From Puniceicoccaceae bacterium 5H (lineage in GTDB: Bacteria; Verrucomicrobiota; Verrucomicrobiia; Opitutales; Oceanipulchritudinaceae), in contig WOUP01000001.1 in assembly GCA_009772895.1 (NCBI GenBank), forward strand, positions 186,001 to 250,000: a stretch of DNA of 64,000 nucleotides, given 5' to 3'. Position numbers and translations under genes: made by a program. The notes under the pieces were generated by a model that worked only from the letters and a program-made list of their open reading frames with translations, made no database searches and had not been told where the DNA came from. Positions 17,615 to 25,568 of the stretch are shown piece after piece (the first letter of the stretch is position 1; each line of letters starts with the position of its first letter).

Positions 17615-19339
17615 ATGAGAATATCCCTAAGTACCCTCGCGGTCGTGTTGGCCGCGTCTACCCCCCTGCATGCCCAGAATACCGCCTACGTGATTGAAGC
17701 GGAGTCGGGTGTGCTCGGTTCCAATATGGTCACGAGCTCCGAAGGCGATGTCAGCTGGGTGGAGATCTCGACCTCCGCTGCCGGCACTGCTCCCGGCTCC
17801 GCCGACAACGTTGTCACGCTCACCCCTTCCTTCTCTCAGGCGGGCGAATACGATCTGTATGCGCGTCTTTATGTCGGCCCTGAAACTTACAGCGACGACA
17901 GCTTTTTCTATGCAAACGCCTTCGGTTCTCCCGCCGTCGACGACGAAGCCCAATGGGTGACGATGAACCAGATCGCCGCCGCCATGGGCTATACGGAGGA
18001 CGACCAATTGATTGCGGATGGAGGTCAGGCCACCACTGAGGCCTGGAAATGGGTCCGTCTCCAGACCGAAGAAGCTGCGCTCACTTATACTGTCCCTGAT
18101 AACGTGTTGACCCAGACGTTCCAGTTCGCGGGCCGCGAGGACGGTCTGCGTATCGACAAGTTCGCCTTTGGTCCTCACGGCTACAGCTTCACGGTCAATC
18201 AGATCGAGAACGGCCTGCCGGGCACCGAGGGTGTGCCCGAGGAATACCAACCGGAGGGCCCGCCGATCGCGTCCGCCAAGTCCAAGTTCCTCGGCAGTGC
18301 CTACGCGGACTCGCAAGCCAAGAACTTCACCTATTACTGGAATCAGGTCGTGCCGGAAAATGCCGGCAAATGGGGCAGCGTGGAGGGTACCCGCGACACC
18401 ATGAATTGGGCGGACCTCGATGAGGCCTACAACCTTGCCCAGGAAAACGGCTTCCCCTTCCGCATGCATGTGCTGGTATGGGGCCCGCAACAGCCGGGGT
18501 GGATCAGCAGCCTCGACCCCTCCGACCAATTGGCCGAGTTGCAGGAATGGTTCGATGCCGTGGCCGAGCGCTATCCGGATCTCGACTATCTCGAAGTCGT
18601 CAACGAGCCGCTGCATGCCGCTCCGGATGGGACTTCCGATCGCGCGGATTACATCGATGCCCTCGGCGGCATCGGCGACTCCGGCCACGACTGGATTCTC
18701 ACCGCCTTCCGCATGGCGCGGGACACCTTCCCGGCGTCGGTGAAGCTCATGATCAACGAATACGGCGTCGTGGGCAGTAACAGCAACACGACTGCTTATC
18801 TGGACATCATCGGAGACCTGCAGGCGGAGAACCTGATCGACGTCATCGGCATCCAGTGCCACGCGTTCGAAACCCGTGGCTCCGTCGACACGATGCAGGC
18901 CAATCTGGACCGCCTCGCCGAGTCCGGCCTGCCGATCATGGTCACGGAAATGGACATCGACGGCACCACTGGCGATGACTCCGACACCGTCCAACTGGCG
19001 GACTACCAGCGTGTCTTCCCGGTTTTCTGGGAGCATCCCGACGTGATCGGCATCACGCTTTGGGGCTGGCGCATCGGCCTTTGGCGCACCGACGAAGAAG
19101 CTTTCCTGGTCGATGAATACGGGTATGAACGCCCGGCCCTGCAGTGGCTGCGCGAGTATGTCCAGAGTAGCGAAGACTGGTATGGCTACGATGTCTGGAA
19201 CAACTGGGTCCAGACCGACGACTGGCTGGGCAAGATCTACGTTGGCTATGCCCCCTGGATTTGGGCCGGCGACAACTGGATCTGGATGCCGAACCCAGAT
19301 GAAAGCGAAACGGGAGCCTGGGGTTACATCTCCAAATAG
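17615..19339 (+). CDS. GH10 endo-1,4-beta-xylanase with Trp-rich C-terminal module
   Basis: The 574-residue protein has a signal peptide (residues 1-20, ending LHAQ). An N-terminal beta-rich, carbohydrate-binding-like region spans about residues 25-190, and a GH10 catalytic domain runs from about 220 to 510. The acid/base Glu is in VVNEPLH (near residue 330) and the nucleophile Glu in VTEMDID (near 444). Flanking GH10 signatures are NQVVPENAGKWGS, MHVLVWG and GITLWGWR. The last 50 residues form a Trp-rich module (TDDWLGKIYVG, APWIW, SETGAWGYISK) that recurs in the next gene. The enzyme should hydrolyse xylan backbones outside the cytoplasm. It is divergent from GH115. Confidence 0.94.
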   Translation: MRISLSTLAVVLAASTPLHAQNTAYVIEAESGVLGSNMVTSSEGDVSWVEISTSAAGTAPGSADNVVTLTPSFSQAGEYDLYARLYVGPETYSDDSFFYANAFGSPAVDDEAQWVTMNQIAAAMGYTEDDQLIADGGQATTEAWKWVRLQTEEAALTYTVPDNVLTQTFQFAGREDGLRIDKFAFGPHGYSFTVNQIENGLPGTEGVPEEYQPEGPPIASAKSKFLGSAYADSQAKNFTYYWNQVVPENAGKWGSVEGTRDTMNWADLDEAYNLAQENGFPFRMHVLVWGPQQPGWISSLDPSDQLAELQEWFDAVAERYPDLDYLEVVNEPLHAAPDGTSDRADYIDALGGIGDSGHDWILTAFRMARDTFPASVKLMINEYGVVGSNSNTTAYLDIIGDLQAENLIDVIGIQCHAFETRGSVDTMQANLDRLAESGLPIMVTEMDIDGTTGDDSDTVQLADYQRVFPVFWEHPDVIGITLWGWRIGLWRTDEEAFLVDEYGYERPALQWLREYVQSSEDWYGYDVWNNWVQTDDWLGKIYVGYAPWIWAGDNWIWMPNPDESETGAWGYISK

Positions 19340-19375
19340 ACGCTCATCATGGAACACTTCAACCTACATTCGACT

Positions 19376-20191
19376 ATGAAAAATCTTTTCCCCGTTCTTG
19401 CCCTCACGTCTTTCAGCCTGCTTGCTGCGACAGGTTTTGGCGCCGTGGAGGTGACCAACCACGGTAGCGTATCCGTCGAAAATGGCCCGACGGCCTGGCC
19501 GGGCACGCCTCTCTTGGCCGGTAACGACAATCCCGTGCTGGCCCTGCCCTCGGACCACAGCGGCGAAGGCGGCGTCGAGGCGGTGGATTCGACGTATGTC
19601 GCCCAGAGCTTCCGCGTCGCATCGGATACGACGCTCGATTCGATCGCCCTCATGTTTGCCTCCGGGGGTGCTGGCTCGCACAGCATCAAGGTCTACGATC
19701 TCGGTGCGTCCGGCACGGCGCTGACCGAAGGCAGCTATACGGGCGGGACCGAATTGGTCTCCACCACCTTCACCATCGATGCCGGCTTCGATTATTCCAT
19801 CGTGGAACTCGACTTCACGGAGGCCGACGAAGTGGCGTTGATGGCTGGCCACAACTACCTGTTTGAAGTCAGCAAGGACCCGGACGGTGCCGCGTTCTAC
19901 TGGGCCAGGTTTAGCGAGACCAACTCGACTTACGCGGATGGGGCGCTCTTCAAGACGGGCACGTTGGCCAACGGTCAAAACGCCGATGCTGCGTTTGCGG
20001 TCTATACGAAAGCCGCGGCGACCGAGATGTGGCTGGGCTACCCGATTACGGACGACTGGGCCGACACGGGAGACTGGCTCGGCCAGGTCTACGTGAAGGA
20101 GGCCCCCTGGATCTGGACCGATCTGGGTTGGGTCTATATTCAGGAGTCTTCGGACAGCGAAACAGGAGCCTGGGGCTGGTTCGTGAAATAG
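19376..20191 (+). CDS. Exported protein of unknown function with the same Trp-rich C-terminal module
   Basis: The 271-residue protein starts at the ATG of MKNLFPVLAL, which gives a clean signal peptide ending near GFGAVE. Residues 60-205 form a beta-rich domain (AQSFRVASDTTLDSIALMF, then GHNYLFEVSKDPDGAAFYWAR) resembling the choice-of-anchor type found in secreted bacterial proteins. Residues 215-271 repeat the module of the upstream xylanase: DWLGQVYV, APWIW and SETGAWGWFVK. No catalytic motif is visible. It lies 36 bases after the xylanase and before a terminator, so the two are probably cotranscribed. A carbohydrate-binding or surface-display role is inferred from its partner. Confidence 0.75.
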   Translation: MKNLFPVLALTSFSLLAATGFGAVEVTNHGSVSVENGPTAWPGTPLLAGNDNPVLALPSDHSGEGGVEAVDSTYVAQSFRVASDTTLDSIALMFASGGAGSHSIKVYDLGASGTALTEGSYTGGTELVSTTFTIDAGFDYSIVELDFTEADEVALMAGHNYLFEVSKDPDGAAFYWARFSETNSTYADGALFKTGTLANGQNADAAFAVYTKAAATEMWLGYPITDDWADTGDWLGQVYVKEAPWIWTDLGWVYIQESSDSETGAWGWFVK

Positions 20192-20225
20192 TTTCGGCAG
20201 AGTATTATTTAGGGCAGTCTTGATC

Positions 20226-20260
20226 GGCCGTGTCGCTCCAGGCGGCACGGCCTTTTCTTT
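20226..20260 (+). terminator. Rho-independent terminator after the xylanase unit
   Basis: A 7-bp stem (GGCCGTG / CACGGCC) is followed by TTTTCTTT. It lies 35 bases after the exported-protein stop and upstream of the TPP riboswitch. Confidence 0.8.
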
Positions 20261-20324
20261 GGCCGGGCTTTGGTTGTGCGCAGTTTGACATTGGCGTTTT
20301 CTGCCGTCATGCTGCGGCTTATCA

Positions 20325-20405
20325 GCGTGACACGGGGTGCCCACAAGGGCTGAGAAAATACCCGTCGAACCTGCTCCGGATTGTGCCGGCGAAGGAATCG
20401 TCACC
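20325..20405 (+). promoter_or_regulatory. TPP (THI element) riboswitch
   Basis: The conserved THI-element landmarks occur in order: ACGGGGTGC, GGCTGAGAAAATACCC, GAACCTGCTCCGGAT and GTGCCGGCGAAGGAA. A closing P1 helix pairs GTGAC (20327-20331) with GTCAC (20400-20404). It precedes thiM by 57 bases. High thiamine pyrophosphate should fold the aptamer and lower expression of the thiamine salvage genes. I see no clear intrinsic terminator between aptamer and start codon, so control may act on translation. Confidence 0.95.
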
Positions 20406-20461
20406 GAAAGGCCGACCCAGGTTGGCCTGCGGGGCGACTATAGCCGGGAAAGGACGTTGTT

Positions 20462-21268
20462 ATGCCAAACTCTATCATCGAGAACCCCAGCGCCGCTCCG
20501 ATCCTCAACGAACTGCGGCGGCGTAAACCCCTGATCCACTGCCTGACCAATCAGGTCGTGAAGAATTTTACCGCCAACGCGTTGTTGGCTCTCGGCGCGG
20601 CTCCGGCCATGGTCGAGCACCCGGAAGAAGCGGCTGAGTTCGCCGTCATGGCAGATGCGCTGCTGATCAACGTTGGTACGCTCGACGAAGCCCAGCAAAC
20701 CGCGATCGAGGCGGCGGTGCATGCCGCCGTCGGGGCCAGCAAGCCATGGGTCCTCGATCCGGTGGCGGTCGGTCCGCTCAGCGTGCGCACGCTCCTGGCC
20801 CGCCGATTGGTGGACTATCGCCCCAACATCATCCGCGGCAACGCGTCCGAGATCATTGCCCTGTCTGGCCAGCAAAGCCAGGGGCGCGGCGTCGATAGCG
20901 GCGATACCTCCGACAAGGCACTCGAAGCTGCGAAATCGCTGGCTTACCGCACCGGGGGTGCCGTGTTGGTGACGGGGGAAGTCGATTTGGTTACCGACGG
21001 GACGCACGTTTGCCAGTGTTCGAATGGCGTGGAGCTGCTAACTCGGGTTACGGGTGTCGGGTGTGCCCAGGGCGCTATTGCCGCCGCATGTGCCGCCGTG
21101 GAGCCCAGCCCCTTCAAAGGCGCGGTGGCGGCCGCGGTGCTCATGGGAGTGGCCGGTGAGCTGGCCTCCAAGGTTTCGATGCGGCCCGGTTCATTTCAGG
21201 TCGCGCTCTTGGATGCTCTGGACGAGCTCGACGCGCAGACGCTTGCCGAACGCGCCAGCCTGGCATGA
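20462..21268 (+). CDS. thiM: Hydroxyethylthiazole kinase
   Basis: The 268-residue ribokinase-like enzyme phosphorylates 4-methyl-5-(2-hydroxyethyl)thiazole for thiamine salvage. Motifs include PLIHCLTNQVVKNFTANALLALGAAPAM, DALLINVGTLDE, PWVLDPVAVG and RGNASEIIALSG. The anion-hole/catalytic region reads VTGVGCAQGAIAAACAA, retaining the conserved Cys although GVGC replaces the usual GTGC. It follows a TPP riboswitch and overlaps thiE by four bases (ATGA, 21265-21268). No thiC, thiD or thiG lies nearby, so this is a salvage-type pair. Confidence 0.95.
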   Translation: MPNSIIENPSAAPILNELRRRKPLIHCLTNQVVKNFTANALLALGAAPAMVEHPEEAAEFAVMADALLINVGTLDEAQQTAIEAAVHAAVGASKPWVLDPVAVGPLSVRTLLARRLVDYRPNIIRGNASEIIALSGQQSQGRGVDSGDTSDKALEAAKSLAYRTGGAVLVTGEVDLVTDGTHVCQCSNGVELLTRVTGVGCAQGAIAAACAAVEPSPFKGAVAAAVLMGVAGELASKVSMRPGSFQVALLDALDELDAQTLAERASLA

Positions 21269-21930
21269 GCGAAGTCGACTACACGCTCTATCTCGTCACC
21301 GACGCTCCGGAACACTACTCCAACGGCCTCCTGACGGGAGTTGAGCAGGCGATCGAGGGTGGGGCTACCTTGGTGCAATACCGCGCCTCTACGGGCAGTC
21401 GGCGGCAGCTTTACGATACCGCCCTGACGCTGCGCGATCTGCTGCGAGGGATGGGGGTGCCGCTGATCATCAACGATTATCTGGACCTGGCGTTGGCGGT
21501 AGAGGCCGACGGAGTGCATCTGGGGCAGAACGACCTGCCAGTGACCGTCGCGCGGCGGCTACTGGGCCCGGACAAGCTCCTGGGCTTGTCGATCACGGCC
21601 CCGGAGCAGTTGCAGGCGTGCGATCCTGAGCAGATCGACTATTTGGGCATCGGACCGGTCTTTGCGACCTCCTCCAAGGACGACGCCGCCCCGGCGATGG
21701 GATTGGAGGCGTTGCGGACGCTGGCACCCCAATGCAGCCTACCGACGGTCGCCATCGGAGGTATTTCGCAGCAAAACGCCGAAGAAGTCTTTGCGGCGGG
21801 CGTCGACGGAATCGCGGTGGTCTCGGCGCTGTCTCATGCGGCAGATCCCGCCGAAGCGGCGCGTCGCCTCAGGGCCTGTGCAAAAAATAGAGCAGGGCGA
21901 ACCGGCTCTATACGTCGAAGCCAGGGCTGA
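21265..21930 (+). CDS. thiE: Thiamine-phosphate synthase
   Basis: The 221-residue TIM-barrel enzyme joins HMP-pyrophosphate and thiazole phosphate to form thiamine phosphate. Recognisable segments are LYLVTD at the N-terminus, EGGATLVQYRAS, VPLIINDYLDLALAVEADGVHLGQNDLP, LGLSI, YLGIGPVFATSSKDDA and TVAIGGIS. It is translationally coupled to thiM and under the same riboswitch. It ends nine bases before the stop of the convergent DAHP synthase gene, with no terminator visible between them. Confidence 0.94.
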   Translation: MSEVDYTLYLVTDAPEHYSNGLLTGVEQAIEGGATLVQYRASTGSRRQLYDTALTLRDLLRGMGVPLIINDYLDLALAVEADGVHLGQNDLPVTVARRLLGPDKLLGLSITAPEQLQACDPEQIDYLGIGPVFATSSKDDAAPAMGLEALRTLAPQCSLPTVAIGGISQQNAEEVFAAGVDGIAVVSALSHAADPAEAARRLRACAKNRAGRTGSIRRSQG

Positions 21931-21939
21931 ATGCCTCCC

Positions 21940-23097
21940 TTAGGCGAAGCGGGGGCCGATCTTTTCGTAGGCCTCGCTGATGATGCGCTCGGTGGTGTCC
22001 CAGTCGATGCAAGCATCGGTGATCGAGCGACCGTAGGCCAGCTGATCGATCGGCTGGGGGAAGGGCTGGTTGCCATCCTCCAGGTTGCTTTCGATCATGG
22101 CGCCAATGACGGAGCTCGAGGCGTCGAGCGACTGATCCAGCAGGTTGCCGAACACCTCCGGCTGACGGCGGTGGTCCTTGTTGCTGTTCCCGTGGCTGCA
22201 ATCGACCATGACGGCCGGCTTGAGGCCCGCCTTGCGCAGCAGCTCGGCGGAGTCCGCCACATGAGGCGCATCGTAGTTGGGCCCCTTGTCGCCGCCGCGC
22301 AGGATGAGGTGGCAATAGGGATTGCCGCGTGTGCTGACGGCGCTGGCCAGCCCTTGATGACTGATGCCGAGAAAAGTCTGCGGCTGGCTCGCGGCCTTGA
22401 TCGCGTTGATCGCTACCTTGATGTCACCACTGGTGCCGTTCTTGAAGCCGAGCGGCATCGAAAGGCCGCTGGCCATCTGGCGGTGGGTCTGGCTCTCGGT
22501 GGTGCGGGCGCCGATGGCTGCCCAGCAAACGAGATCTGCGATGTACTGGGGCGTGATCGGGTCCAGAAATTCGGTTGCCGTCGGCAGCTTGAGATCCAGC
22601 ACGTCCAGCAGGAACTGACGGGCGACCTTCAGGCCGTCATGGATATTGGCGGTCCCGTCGAGGTCCGGGTCCATGATCAAGCCCTTCCAGCCCACGGTCG
22701 TGCGCGGCTTCTCGAAATAGACGCGCATGACCAGCTTCAGGCGGTCCTGGACCTGAGGCGCGAGCTCGGCGAGGCGGCGGGCGTAGTCGAGCCCGGCCTG
22801 GGTGTCATGGATCGAGCACGGGCCTACTACGACCAGCAGGCGGCGATCGTCGCCAAAGATGATACGGTTGATCTCTTCGCGCGCCTGAGCAATGAAGTTG
22901 GCTTGCGGTTCGGGACGGGCGATCTCACGGCAAAGCAATTCAGGCGCAGGCAGCACGCTGTAATCAATGACGTTGGTGTCGGATAGTTGCGGGGCTTGCA
23001 CGGCGGTTTTCGGCTGATGTGGAAGCGAAAAACGAGCATTACGCACTCCGGGAGACGGACGGGCAAGATTTAAAGCGGAAAGGTGACTTGTCGCCAC
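21940..23097 (-). CDS. 3-deoxy-7-phosphoheptulonate (DAHP) synthase, AroG/F type
   Basis: The 385-residue class I enzyme condenses phosphoenolpyruvate with erythrose-4-phosphate, the first step of the shikimate pathway. Visible family segments are LLVVVGPCSIHD, MRVYFEKPRTTVGWKGLIMDP, ATEFLDPITPQYIADLVCWAAIGARTTESQ, GFKNGTSGD, LRGGDKGPNYD, VDCSHGNSNKD and MIESNLEDGNQP. The N-terminus is about 37 residues longer than in E. coli AroG and low in recognisable features. A GTG at 23046 is an alternative start. Only 27 bases separate it from the divergent ygfZ gene, a short space for two promoters. aroE, a later pathway step, is at 28215. Confidence 0.93.
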   Translation of the reverse strand: MATSHLSALNLARPSPGVRNARFSLPHQPKTAVQAPQLSDTNVIDYSVLPAPELLCREIARPEPQANFIAQAREEINRIIFGDDRRLLVVVGPCSIHDTQAGLDYARRLAELAPQVQDRLKLVMRVYFEKPRTTVGWKGLIMDPDLDGTANIHDGLKVARQFLLDVLDLKLPTATEFLDPITPQYIADLVCWAAIGARTTESQTHRQMASGLSMPLGFKNGTSGDIKVAINAIKAASQPQTFLGISHQGLASAVSTRGNPYCHLILRGGDKGPNYDAPHVADSAELLRKAGLKPAVMVDCSHGNSNKDHRRQPEVFGNLLDQSLDASSSVIGAMIESNLEDGNQPFPQPIDQLAYGRSITDACIDWDTTERIISEAYEKIGPRFA

Positions 23098-23124
23098 ACC
23101 CGAGCGTGTTTACAAACAGGCACC

Positions 23125-24027
23125 ATGGCGGAAATTCCATACTTCTGGAGTCAACCGGCCGCCCTCATCCGGGTGACGGGTGAGGATGCAGGCGACTTTT
23201 TGCAGAGCCAGTGCAGCCAGGACCTGCGCGGTGGGGCGGGCAGTGTCCGCTACGGGCTTTGGCTCGATCACCGGGGGCGCATCCAGGGAGACAGTTTTGT
23301 GCTGCAACTGGAGGCAGAGGCCTTTCTGTTGTTGAGCTACCATACGCCAGCCGAGCTGCTGCAGCAAAAGCTCGAGCATCACATCGTGGCTGACGATGTG
23401 GAATTGGAAGACCTGACGGACAACTGGCAGCTCTTGAGCATCGTGCCGACCGCCCATGGCGCGACCCTGCCCGATGCGGTGATCGCCGCGCCGGAACGAG
23501 GTGCATTCATCCAGCAGGGTGGCGTCATCGTCTTCCAGGGGCGCCGTGCCCGCACGCCGTGGCTCGAAGTGCTATGCCCCGCGGAGCTGGCGCGCCCGAT
23601 GGCGACCTCGCTGGAAGACCTGGACGAGTTCGAGATCCTCTCCCCCGAGGAGGTCGAGACGCTGCGCCTCGAGGCGGCCTTGCCGCGTGTCCCCGCCGAA
23701 GCAGGCCCGGAAGACACGCCGGGCGAGGTGGGATTGATGGACGGGGTGTCGCTGGAGAAGGGCTGCTATCTGGGGCAGGAAGTGGTGAACCGCATGGCGC
23801 GCCTGGATCGGGCCTCCAAGCGCCTGGTGGCGGTTGATCTACCTCGGGAGGTGCCCGTGCCCTCAAAGATCCATCAGGACGGCCAGGAGGTGGGGGAATT
23901 GCGCAGCTGCGTGACGACGCTCGATGGTTACCAAGGCTTTGCCATGATCAAGGTGAAGGCCCTTTCCGACAGCCAGCCGTTGCGGATCGATTCCAATGAG
24001 ATCTATCTCCACGGAGCCCACGGATGA
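23125..24027 (+). CDS. ygfZ: YgfZ/GcvT-like folate-binding protein
   Basis: The 300-residue protein is related to the glycine cleavage T-protein and belongs to the YgfZ family, which supports Fe-S cluster assembly or repair in a folate-dependent manner. The family signature KGCYLGQE, with its conserved Cys, is near residues 210-217. The N-terminal FLQSQCSQDL and GLWLDHRGRIQGD segments also match. I took the ATG at 23125 (MAEIPYFW), where homology starts. Its stop overlaps the start of a small downstream gene by four bases. Confidence 0.88.
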   Translation: MAEIPYFWSQPAALIRVTGEDAGDFLQSQCSQDLRGGAGSVRYGLWLDHRGRIQGDSFVLQLEAEAFLLLSYHTPAELLQQKLEHHIVADDVELEDLTDNWQLLSIVPTAHGATLPDAVIAAPERGAFIQQGGVIVFQGRRARTPWLEVLCPAELARPMATSLEDLDEFEILSPEEVETLRLEAALPRVPAEAGPEDTPGEVGLMDGVSLEKGCYLGQEVVNRMARLDRASKRLVAVDLPREVPVPSKIHQDGQEVGELRSCVTTLDGYQGFAMIKVKALSDSQPLRIDSNEIYLHGAHG

Positions 24028-24269
24028 GCGCGTTGAGTGAAGGACCGTATGTGGATCAGGTGGCGACGATTTTCGAGCGATTGGGGGCGGAGCCGCAGCA
24101 GGCGAAAACCATGGCGAAGCAGCTGCTCAAGCGGGCCGAGCAGCTTTCTGCCGAGCAGGACGTAACGCCGGTGGAGGCGTTGCAGGAGCTTTTGCAGAAG
24201 GCGGTGCAAGGTCGCCAAGGCTTCTCTCCATCAGAGAAAGAGGGTCAAGGGCCGGATTCCAGCAAATAA
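24024..24269 (+). CDS. Small hypothetical protein coupled to ygfZ
   Basis: An 81-residue, mostly helical, charged protein whose ATG overlaps the ygfZ stop (ATGA). Residues 8-60 look like a continuous helical region rich in Gln, Glu, Lys and Ala (FERLGAEPQQAKTMAKQLLK). The tail is polar and probably disordered. There is no signal peptide, membrane segment or Cys. I do not recognise a family. The coupling and codon usage like its neighbours support a real gene. Confidence 0.6.
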   Translation: MSALSEGPYVDQVATIFERLGAEPQQAKTMAKQLLKRAEQLSAEQDVTPVEALQELLQKAVQGRQGFSPSEKEGQGPDSSK

Positions 24270-24381
24270 GCGCCTTCCGGGAGCATCTAGCGGGGAAAAT
24301 AGGTTGACGAAGGCCTAACCCGGTGCTTTTCCTTGGCGCGACTATCTATTTCTGAACCAACAAGCAAAGGATTCTATTAAC

Positions 24382-24657
24382 ATGAAAAAAGCTGAGTTAG
24401 TCGAAGCGGTGCGGCAACAATTGGGTGAAGAAACCTCCAAGGCGTCTGCCGAACGTGCCGTCGACGCTGTGATCGCTGGCATTAAGCAAGGTCTTCAGGA
24501 AGATCAGAACGTGACCCTCGTCGGTTTTGGTACCTTCTCCGTGGTGGAACGCGCGGCCCGTACCGGGATGAACCCGCAAACCAAGGAAAAGATCCAGATC
24601 GCGGCCTCGAAGGCCGTGAAGTTCAAGCCGGGCTCCGGCTTGAAGGACGTTCTCTAA
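24382..24657 (+). CDS. HU family DNA-binding protein
   Basis: The 91-residue nucleoid protein matches the HU/IHF fold: KKAELVEAVRQQLG at the N-terminus, then VTLVGFGTFSVVERAARTGMNPQTKEKIQI, which contains the DNA-contacting beta arm, and AASKAVKFKPGSGLKDVL at the end. It bends and compacts DNA as a dimer. A good Shine-Dalgarno sequence (AAAGGA) lies about 10 bases upstream, unusual in this window and fitting high expression. A strong terminator follows, so the gene is probably monocistronic. HU versus IHF cannot be decided, but a homodimeric HU is more likely. Confidence 0.95.
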   Translation: MKKAELVEAVRQQLGEETSKASAERAVDAVIAGIKQGLQEDQNVTLVGFGTFSVVERAARTGMNPQTKEKIQIAASKAVKFKPGSGLKDVL

Positions 24658-24682
24658 GCCTGAGACTTTCGTTCCTTTCGTA

Positions 24683-24717
24683 GATCCGGTTCCCGCTGTG
24701 GAGCCGGGTCTTTTTTT
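24683..24717 (+). terminator. Rho-independent terminator after the HU gene
   Basis: A 10-bp stem with G-U pairs (GATCCGGTTC / GAGCCGGGTC) is followed by seven T. Confidence 0.9.
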
Positions 24718-24961
24718 GTCCAGTTTTCTCCACGGCGAGAGCTTGGGAGGACAAATTTAGGCATCTCCTGTCAACTGCCGCCCGCAGATTGTGCGCACCC
24801 TTTACAACTTGCCCCCCAGAGGATGGATTTTCGGAAAAAGAAGTGGGTTGGCACCGCGGCTGCTTCTTTATGTTTCAGTCAATTACCAACAGCATGGTTT
24901 GGCAAGATAAGTCAGTCAGTTAATGGGGTATAACGGATTAATCCCTAGTTGGGAAGAAAGT
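24718..24961. other. Unassigned region between two terminators, possible small transcript
   Basis: About 240 bases lie between the HU terminator and a second strong plus-strand terminator with no gene assigned. A 36-residue open frame (ATG 24823 to TAA 24933, starting MDFRKKKW, with a short hydrophobic stretch) exists, but its only Shine-Dalgarno-like AGAGG directly abuts the ATG. A TATAAC box at 24929-24934 could be a -10 element for a short RNA. I cannot decide between a small RNA, a microprotein and untranscribed spacer. Confidence 0.3.
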
Positions 24962-25004
24962 GGGGCCGGACGTTTGGGGTTTTCGTCCGGCCCCTTAATT
25001 TTTT
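24962..25004 (+). terminator. Strong orphan terminator
   Basis: A perfect 11-bp GC-rich stem (GGGGCCGGACG / CGTCCGGCCCC) with an 11-base loop is followed by TTAATTTTTT. No recognised plus-strand gene ends upstream of it after the HU terminator, so it implies an unannotated transcript or HU read-through. Confidence 0.8.
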
Positions 25005-25032
25005 GAAAAAGAGCCTGCTCGCCGAAGGAGAC

Positions 25033-25060
25033 GAAAAAAGCCCCGGAGGGGCCGGGGCTT
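25033..25060 (-). terminator. Rho-independent terminator after the DUF3568 gene
   Basis: An 8-bp stem (AGCCCCGG / CCGGGGCT), followed on the minus strand by six T, lies about 30 bases past the stop at 25092. Confidence 0.88.
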
Positions 25061-25091
25061 CGTCAAAAAAGAAGAAATGTGCGTCTCTTGT

Positions 25092-25496
25092 CTAAAGTAG
25101 ATAGCGCTTCACGCGGTCCAGAAAGGCCCGACTGCGCCCTTCGTCACCAAAGAGGCCCACTCGCACGCGGATCTGCGTCGAGTTCTCCGTAATAGGGTCG
25201 AGGGCGATCACCCACTTGTCGTCCTTCTCGTCACGGTAAGTCAGGACGACAATCTGTTCGTCCGTCTTCTCGTTGATAAACGCGAGGCCGGATTGTTGGG
25301 CCACGGTTGTTACGGCCTCTCTCAGGCGCTGCTGAGAGACGGGAACGTTTTCGACATACTCTCCGCGGATATAGCCCACTGTGCTCGCGCCGGCCCCGGC
25401 GGCAGCGCCGACAGCGACCACCGCACAACCAGCCGCGCCGAGCGTGGCCAAACCCAACAGAAGAGCCATCACGCACTGCTTCCAGCCAAACTTCAT
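25092..25496 (-). CDS. DUF3568-like lipoprotein
   Basis: The 134-residue protein begins with a lipoprotein signal: a positively charged start (MKFGWKQ), a hydrophobic run and a lipobox reading LGAAGC. The mature Cys is followed by an Ala/Gly-rich stretch (VVAVGAAAGAG). The rest (YIRGEYVENVPVSQQRLREAV, ITENSTQIRVRVGLFGDEGRS) fits the DUF3568 family of small envelope proteins. The function of that family is unknown. The ATG at 25496 is preferred over the one four codons upstream, because it places the charged residues at the start of the signal. It is a single-gene unit ending at a terminator. Confidence 0.8.
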   Translation of the reverse strand: MKFGWKQCVMALLLGLATLGAAGCAVVAVGAAAGAGASTVGYIRGEYVENVPVSQQRLREAVTTVAQQSGLAFINEKTDEQIVVLTYRDEKDDKWVIALDPITENSTQIRVRVGLFGDEGRSRAFLDRVKRYLL

Positions 25497-25568
25497 ATGT
25501 TGCAGCATAGCAAAGAGTTGATGGCAAGCAACCTAAAGAAATGATTTCTGGTCGGTTTCCTCGGGCAC

